A stretch of DNA of 17,188 nt from positions 1-17,188 of the forward strand of contig MFES01000026.1 of NCBI GenBank assembly GCA_001779955.1, given 5' to 3'. The notes under the pieces are model-generated. The model was not told the origin of the DNA, did no database searches, and saw only the letters and a program-made list of their open reading frames with translations. The stretch's first letter is position 1; every line of letters starts with the position of its first letter. This stretch comes from Candidatus Doudnabacteria bacterium RIFCSPHIGHO2_02_FULL_46_11 (GTDB lineage Bacteria; Patescibacteriota; Doudnabacteria; UBA920; 2-02-FULL-46-11). Made by a program: the position numbers and the translations under genes. Positions 13,100 to 17,188 of this stretch are shown one piece after another.

Positions 13100-15484
13100 A
13101 TGCCCAAAATAGAAAATTCAAAATTCACAAGTTTCGACCTTGAAACAACCGGTTTTGATCCCAAGGACGACGCCATTATAGAAGTGGGTATTTATCAATT
13201 TACCTATGATGAAAAAGGCGAAATCGTGGAGCTCGGAAGATACGCGCAGCTTATTGATGCGCAAAGAGACGTTCCTGCCGAAGTACAGGCCATTACCGGC
13301 ATAAAACCCGAAGACCTTGCGGGCAAACCGCTAATTCAAGACGTTATTGCCAATATATCGCCCTTTTTCGAAAACACAGATTTTATTCTTGGCCATAATG
13401 TGGATTTCGACCTGTCTTTTATATCAAAACACTTAACAATAAAAAAACCGGTAATTGACTCAATATTCTTTTCACAAATTTTCTTCCCGGGCTTTAAAAG
13501 CTATAGCCTGGACGTACTGCCCCATGAGTTGGGCATAGAGCGCGGGCAAGCGCACCGCGCTTTTGACGATTCAGTCGATACTGCCAAGCTGTTTGTCAAA
13601 AGCCTAAAGCAGTTCCGCGCTTTGGAGAAACAACAAGATTTAATTGAAATACTCGAAAAGGGAGGCTTTGTTGAGGCATCAATCCTCAAGCAGGCTCAAG
13701 CAATAAAGGCGGATAAGGAGTTGCTGCTGCCTAAAAAAAATATCCCGGCCAAGCCAATAGAGAGCGCGCCGGAACTATCAGATGAAATCAAAAAATTATT
13801 AAAAGGCGGGAAACGCCACATTCTAACTCACACGGCCGCGGCCGGCGCCGACAATATTATTGCCCAAGCGGCGGCGACCGATAAGGCGGGTTTCAAACTA
13901 ATCGCCCTAAAAAATATAGATAAGGTTCGGGCAATAAAAAATCTTGAATGTATTGAAAACGTAAATTCCAGAGTTTGTCTCAACCGCTTAATCAATCTTA
14001 AAAATAAAAAACAACTAAAGAAACACCAAGCCTCGCTGGCCGTAAAATTGCTGGCCGCTTTTCAAATGAGCGAGGATTTTGAATTCTGGCCAAGAATCAG
14101 CAATAAAGAAAAAGATTACTTGCAAACTCTGCGCGTGGTGAATGAAATCTGCGCCAGACATAAATGTCCCTTGTTTGAAAAAATGGAAAACTTGTTCAAA
14201 CAAAAAACAGCCAGCATTGCCATTAGCCACTCGGATTTTTGGAACATGTCAAGCCATGACCTGAAAAAGGAAACACAGCTTATAATAACCGACCTGGACG
14301 ACGCGGCGGAAGCTCTAAGTAAAAATCTTGAAAAAAAATATTGGCTCGAGGAGCTACCCTTGTTGGCAGAGGCAGCGCCAATCGATAAGCCCGAGCAAAA
14401 AAATAATCACGCTTCCGTTCTACCCATCTTCTCTGACAGCGAACCCTCGCCTTCGATTGTCAGCGAAATTAAACAAGCCAGCGATTTATTTTGGCAAAGC
14501 CTAAAACAAGAATATGCCGAGGAATTCAGGCATGAGGATAAACTTTACCTAACGCCACAGCAAAGAAGGCAAGACCGATTCATAAAAATATGCGGGCAGG
14601 CGGAAAATTTAGTAGAGCTTATGCGCAAACTTACTGACAAACTCACCAAACAAGGCGATGAGTATGCCGAAGCCTACACTTATGAGCTAAAAAGAAGAAT
14701 CGAAAAATGGAATTTAATAGCCCGAAACGACGATTCATTTCACTACCATTTGCTCAAAAACACCAATGAAATAAGCATAAAACTGCTCCCGACGAGCTTA
14801 ACTGTTCTGTCCCAGTTTCAGAAACACCTCCCCAAAAAGACTATTATTACGCTTGGCACCGGAGCCGACAGTATAACTAAACATTATTTAAATATTTTAG
14901 AATTGGGGGACTGGCCCAGCACCGACCTGCGTTTTGACAGTCAGCAAATAGCCGAACTGAAAATACTCACCAGCACAAGCAGAACTATTGATACGGTTGT
15001 CCAGATCCTTGGTGAAAACACTTACGGCAAAGTGCTGGTGGTGGCAAAAAACATTACGGAAATGCTTACCCTTAGCGAACATCTTAGCCATGAATTGCCG
15101 GGACAGTATGACGTTATCGCCCTGGAGCGAGGCGGAAGCGGGGCCGCCAAGGCGCTTTATAAATTTACCGCTGAAAACAACGCGGTCCTAATTATTACGC
15201 CGCGACACCGCATTTTGTATTTAGCCTGGCCCGCGTTAGATGCGGCCGTCGTCTCGTCCATACCCTTTCCGCCACCCGACCCGGTGGGGACATTCGTGGA
15301 TTCGACCCTGCCCAAGGCCATGCTTGCTCAAAAAATGCTGCTGTCCAAAATTTTGGGTTCAGCCGGCGCCGATTTTACTCTGTACCTGCTGGACGGACGC
15401 CTTACCCGGCAGAATTACGGAGGTAATTTTGTTGCTTTGGCCGAAGAGCTATGCGGCTCTCGGGCAGAATACCTGAATGATTAA
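13100..15484 (+). CDS. DnaQ-type 3'-5' exonuclease fused to a decayed DinG/XPD-like helicase domain
   Basis: Residues 8-170 form a DEDDh exonuclease with all catalytic residues: FDLETTG (D13, E15), HNVDFD (D104) and HRAFDD (H152, D157). The remaining ~600 residues follow the DinG/XPD helicase order, but the ATPase motifs are gone. The Walker A position reads HTAAAGADN (244-252) and the DEAH position reads IITDLDDAAE (395-404). Motif VI has no QxxGRxxR; it lies near KMLLSKILGSAGADF. Recognisable DinG landmarks persist: RVCLNRL (C293), CARHKC (C351, C356) with the fourth cluster Cys missing, ISHSDFW for the VNHxLL motif, SSIPFPPPDP, and LDGRLTRQNYGGNF near the end. The protein thus probably trims DNA or RNA 3' ends, with the C-terminal part binding nucleic acid or partners without ATP hydrolysis. 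The start is ATG 13100, probably leaderless. Confidence 0.88.
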   Translation: MPKIENSKFTSFDLETTGFDPKDDAIIEVGIYQFTYDEKGEIVELGRYAQLIDAQRDVPAEVQAITGIKPEDLAGKPLIQDVIANISPFFENTDFILGHNVDFDLSFISKHLTIKKPVIDSIFFSQIFFPGFKSYSLDVLPHELGIERGQAHRAFDDSVDTAKLFVKSLKQFRALEKQQDLIEILEKGGFVEASILKQAQAIKADKELLLPKKNIPAKPIESAPELSDEIKKLLKGGKRHILTHTAAAGADNIIAQAAATDKAGFKLIALKNIDKVRAIKNLECIENVNSRVCLNRLINLKNKKQLKKHQASLAVKLLAAFQMSEDFEFWPRISNKEKDYLQTLRVVNEICARHKCPLFEKMENLFKQKTASIAISHSDFWNMSSHDLKKETQLIITDLDDAAEALSKNLEKKYWLEELPLLAEAAPIDKPEQKNNHASVLPIFSDSEPSPSIVSEIKQASDLFWQSLKQEYAEEFRHEDKLYLTPQQRRQDRFIKICGQAENLVELMRKLTDKLTKQGDEYAEAYTYELKRRIEKWNLIARNDDSFHYHLLKNTNEISIKLLPTSLTVLSQFQKHLPKKTIITLGTGADSITKHYLNILELGDWPSTDLRFDSQQIAELKILTSTSRTIDTVVQILGENTYGKVLVVAKNITEMLTLSEHLSHELPGQYDVIALERGGSGAAKALYKFTAENNAVLIITPRHRILYLAWPALDAAVVSSIPFPPPDPVGTFVDSTLPKAMLAQKMLLSKILGSAGADFTLYLLDGRLTRQNYGGNFVALAEELCGSRAEYLND

Positions 15485-15493
15485 TTGCTGGGC

Positions 15494-15522
15494 TTGATTT
15501 TTTTTATTAAATAGTGTAAACT
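15494..15522 (+). promoter_or_regulatory. Promoter of the putative structured RNA
   Basis: TTGATT (15494-15499), a 17-nt spacer rich in T, and TAAACT (15517-15522) preceded by TG. Transcription would start near 15529, ten bases after the previous gene's spacer begins to show hairpins. No coding gene follows for 760 nt. Confidence 0.6.
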
Positions 15523-15528
15523 AAATAT

Positions 15529-16041
15529 ATACGTTGCAACAGACGTGGAAACAAAAGTTCTTTCCCAAGTAACAATTACGGCAAACTTATTCGGAGAAGT
15601 TTGCGGTATAAATAAACCACTCGTAGTGACAGTGGTGGGCGATCTGTATCGAGATCGAACTTTTAGCTTCTTAATAGCTTAAAGCTAACCGGCTGGATTC
15701 AGTTCCCCCACTACTCGTCGCAGCCTTTTTCCTCGAAAGGCTACTCGTAAAAACAAAAAACAAAATGAGTGCCTTCGTAGCTATATGCTAAGGGGGTGTA
15801 AAACAAAAAATGATTCGTTCTTTCAAGTTTAGGTGTCCAAAGTGGCACCATAAGAGTGGTGGAGTTCTGATTTTTGTCAGAATTTCTTCCTTCTGGTTTC
15901 GAGGGACTGAAGGATTGTCTCCATATAACCTATGGTGGGCTAACGTGCGGTATTAATCCCGCTTTCTGCTTCTAAAAACAATTGGAAATAGAAAGCGGGT
16001 GCAATCCCGCGCGGCAGCCCCGTGTTAAATGGGGGCTGCCG
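15529..16041 (+). ncRNA. Putative large structured RNA, unidentified
   Basis: This stretch has no convincing gene but a chain of perfect stems. They are GCAAACTT/AAGTTTGC (15581-15604), ACCACT/AGTGGT (15616-15636), CGATCT/AGATCG (15640-15657), TTAGCTT/AAGCTAA (15663-15688), AGCCTTT/AAAGGCT (15722-15742), GGTG-CCA/TGG-CACC (15832-15849), TTCTGA/TCAGAA (15865-15882), TCCTTC/GAAGGA (15888-15914), CCATA/TATGG (15921-15935), CCCGCTTTCT/AGAAAGCGGG (15958-15999) and CGGCAGCCCC/GGGGCTGCCG (16012-16041). AAGGC-ACTC (15737-15746) can instead pair with GAGTGCCTT (15767-15775) across an A-rich 20-nt loop, competing with the AGCCTTT stem, which suggests a pseudoknot or switch. Purine-rich A loops between stems are typical of folded RNAs. 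Hallmarks of tmRNA, RNase P RNA, SRP RNA and 6S RNA were looked for and not found. The strand is inferred from the promoter. Confidence 0.5.
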
Positions 16042-16121
16042 ATGGCAATTTACTCAATGAGGGCAAATCAACCTTTCCCCAATACTTGTAGTACATCTGC
16101 TGTCGGCTTTTCTTTTTCCCG

Positions 16122-16260
16122 CACACCAAACAGTAATAGCACCCTGTAATAAATCGTCCTTTTTTACTATAATAACGGAGTAAACGGAGTTTTGAATACT
16201 TAAAGTAATTTACACGTGGCACCGAACACAGATTTATTGCTGTTATGATGTGCGGATTTT
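16122..16260. repeat. Diverged ~139-bp intergenic duplicate, copy 2 (upstream of dksA-lspA)
   Basis: It is the counterpart of 8384-8520. CACACCAAAC (16122), TAATAAATCG (16147), a T-run, CGAACA (16223) and TTTATTGCTGTTATGATGTG (16233) occur with nearly the same spacing as in copy 1. The part 16042-16121 holds no gene that I can support. Confidence 0.72.
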
Positions 16261-16275
16261 TCCCCAAAAAAACAA

Positions 16276-16281
16276 TATAAT
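16276..16281 (+). promoter_or_regulatory. -10 box for the dksA-lspA-comM group
   Basis: Perfect TATAAT ten nt before ATG 16292, with no clear -35. AAGG (16282-16285) sits at a Shine-Dalgarno distance, but would be at the very 5' end or outside the mRNA if transcription starts near 16288. Confidence 0.45.
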
Positions 16282-16291
16282 AAGGCCAAGC

Positions 16292-16645
16292 ATGACTCAC
16301 CTAGACTCTATATTCATTAAAGAACAGAAGAAAAAACTTTTACAAGAAAAAAAGCGTCTTGAGGCCGAACTCGAAACCATTGCCGATCCTAAAAACAAGA
16401 AAATCGGCGATTACGAAACAAGATTTCCAAATATGGGCGATGATGAAGATTCAAACGCCGCCGAGGTCCAATTATTCGAGCAGAACCTGGCAATTGAACG
16501 CGACCTCGAAGCAATTCTGCGAAAAATAAACATCAGTCTTGAAAATATCGAAAAGGGAAAGTACGGTCGTTGCGAACAAGGTGATCAAATAGACGAAGCC
16601 AGGCTAAAGGTTATCCCTTGGGCGACCACCTGCGTAAAACACTAA
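16292..16645 (+). CDS. DksA/TraR-family protein with incomplete zinc finger
   Basis: DksA/TraR proteins insert a coiled coil into the RNA polymerase secondary channel and change promoter kinetics, often with ppGpp. The 117-aa protein has a long coiled coil (residues 7-31 and 55-90). An acidic tip follows its first arm (GDDEDSNAAEV, 49-59). The C-terminal finger has YGRCEQGDQIDEARL and VIPWATTCVKH. The family finger is CxxC...CxxC. Here the second Cys of the first pair is missing (CEQ-G, one residue short) and the last is His, leaving C94, C114 and H117. Three ligands may still hold zinc, or the finger may be metal-free. An upstream ATG at 16250 would add 14 residues but lies before the TATAAT at 16276. 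The next gene, lspA, starts four nt after the stop, so they form an operon. Confidence 0.9.
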   Translation: MTHLDSIFIKEQKKKLLQEKKRLEAELETIADPKNKKIGDYETRFPNMGDDEDSNAAEVQLFEQNLAIERDLEAILRKINISLENIEKGKYGRCEQGDQIDEARLKVIPWATTCVKH

Positions 16646-16649
16646 AACC

Positions 16650-17066
16650 ATGCGGCTCTGGCTAATCATTGCCGGAACCTTACTGCTCGATGCCGCAGGC
16701 AAGGCTCTGGTCAGAAAACAGATACTGGACATTCCTTTTGTCGAGAATTCAGGCCTGGCCTTTGGCATTCAAGCCGGCGGCCTGGCTGCGATTATCCTAA
16801 CCGCCGTAATTTTGGCGGTTTTATTTTTTTACTACCAACAAAACAAAATTTTCTTAAAGAATGTAATTGCCTTCGGCCTGATTTTTGGGGGAGCCATAGG
16901 CAATCTTTTGGAGAGAATCATTTTTAGAAATGTCACCGATTTTATACCTTTGGGCAAGGCTATGTTAAATATAGCTGACCTGGCGATTTTTCTCGGCTTA
17001 ACCATGCTGGTCGTAAAATTGATGGTGACAAAATTTGAAAATTCTAAATTAAAAATTGAAAATTAA
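16650..17066 (+). CDS. lspA: Lipoprotein signal peptidase II
   Basis: LspA is the membrane aspartyl protease that removes signal peptides from diacylglyceryl-modified prolipoproteins. The 138-aa protein has four membrane helices (about 3-20, 45-62, 70-88, 104-126). The family blocks are visible: the N-terminal D14...K18, VENSGLAFGI (31-40), GGAIGNLLERI (80-90), VTDFIPLG with catalytic D97, and NIADLAI with catalytic D110. The extended length comes from a lysine/asparagine-rich tail (KFENSKLKIEN) encoded by an A/T-rich repeat-like sequence, which is not part of the enzyme. It starts four nt after dksA and is followed by comM after five nt. Identification is secure. Confidence 0.95.
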   Translation: MRLWLIIAGTLLLDAAGKALVRKQILDIPFVENSGLAFGIQAGGLAAIILTAVILAVLFFYYQQNKIFLKNVIAFGLIFGGAIGNLLERIIFRNVTDFIPLGKAMLNIADLAIFLGLTMLVVKLMVTKFENSKLKIEN

Positions 17067-17071
17067 CTTAT

Positions 17072-17188
17072 ATGCCCACTCGAATTAATTCAGGCGCAAT
17101 TTTCGGCATCGACGGCGTTTCGGTGGAGGTGGAGACAGACATCAGCCCGGGCCTGCCCAATATTATTGTGGTCGGGTTGCCGGACACG
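17072..17188 (+). CDS. comM: ComM/YifB-family Mg-chelatase-like AAA+ ATPase, N-terminal fragment
   Basis: From ATG 17072, 39 codons run off the right edge. NSGAIFGIDGVSVEVETDIS followed by PGLPNIIVVGLPDT is the conserved N-terminus of ComM/YifB proteins (a ribosomal-S5-like fold before the AAA+ module). ComM is a hexameric helicase aiding branch migration during natural transformation in Proteobacteria; CPR genomes commonly carry a homologue next to competence genes. The start lies five nt after the lspA stop. Only the first 39 residues are visible, so the motor domain cannot be checked. Confidence 0.88.
   Translation, partial: MPTRINSGAIFGIDGVSVEVETDISPGLPNIIVVGLPDT

Noticed and set aside
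15810..15956. 48-codon plus-strand frame starting MIRSFKFRCPKWHHK
   Set aside because: Short, without Shine-Dalgarno sequence or family, and interleaved with several perfect stems; kept only as an alternative explanation of the RNA region.
15990..16041. Similarity to a cobalamin riboswitch box or a T-box (GGGTGCAATCCCGCGCGG)
   Set aside because: The remaining conserved parts are missing (no B12 box partner, no T-box specifier stem), and the downstream genes are not of the expected kind.
15529..16041. tmRNA or RNase P RNA
   Set aside because: No GG-TTCGAC 5' element or CCA-ended T arm for tmRNA; no GGAAnGUC or ACAGAA core for RNase P RNA. A short MSAFVAIC frame after an A-rich linker at 15765 is not enough.
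16025..16300. Minus-strand frame of 91 codons with CYYCLVCGK
   Set aside because: Its start falls inside the dksA gene and it covers a promoter, a duplicated spacer and the last stem of the putative RNA; no family was recognised. The duplication itself is reported instead.

Overview
The window looks like a chromosomal segment of a Candidate Phyla Radiation (Patescibacteria, probably Parcubacteria-like) genome. This is inferred from gene content and style: short intergenic gaps, many low-complexity intergenic repeats, a DUF4446 protein, a MGDG/UgtP-type glycosyltransferase, bactofilin, a stand-alone small Hsp20, a DnaQ exonuclease fused to a decayed DinG-like helicase, and several start codons lying 6-10 nt after a -10 box, as in leaderless mRNAs. 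TGA is used as a stop (ftsK ends in TGA), so the recoded code of Gracilibacteria/Absconditabacteria does not apply. No phage, CRISPR array or intact transposon was seen.

Layout. 1-2650 (minus strand): DUF4446 membrane protein, bactofilin, a diacylglycerol-kinase-like protein with a degenerate active site, then infB (IF-2), which runs off the left edge at its G1 motif. 2798-3593 (plus): a good promoter, a small membrane protein, tRNA-Ala(CGC) and an unknown 112-aa gene. 3690-4237: terminator, then a DinB-like four-helix protein. 4248-5555 (minus): a cyanophycin-synthetase-like ATP-grasp enzyme, directly followed by the C-terminal remnant of a RelE/ParE toxin. 5570-8337 (plus): DHH/DHHA2 phosphoesterase-like protein, GT28 glycolipid glycosyltransferase, Hsp20, then two tandem terminators. 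8580-11536 (plus): ftsK and a RodZ-like HTH membrane protein overlapping by 4 nt. 11533-11697 (minus): an unrecognised small frame. 11801-12862: recA. 13100-15484: the DnaQ/DinG-like fusion. 15494-16041: a gene-free, promoter-led stretch packed with hairpins, proposed as an unidentified structured RNA of about 510 nt. 16292-17188 (plus): DksA/TraR-like protein, lspA (signal peptidase II) and the start of comM/yifB.

Themes. Genome maintenance (ftsK, recA, DnaQ-DinG, comM) and envelope building (GT28, DAGK-like, lspA, RodZ-like, bactofilin) dominate. Several proteins keep their fold but have lost catalytic or metal-binding residues: the DAGK-like protein, the DHH protein, the DinG half of the fusion, and the DksA zinc finger. 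Three families of dispersed non-coding repeats occupy spacers: an AGTAAGTAGT inverted repeat before two MAK-K-type start codons, a TTTGAAG-rich repeat before recA and before the small membrane protein, and a ~138-bp diverged duplicate upstream of ftsK and of the dksA-lspA pair. The structured RNA region and the diverged duplicate are the most likely new biology here.
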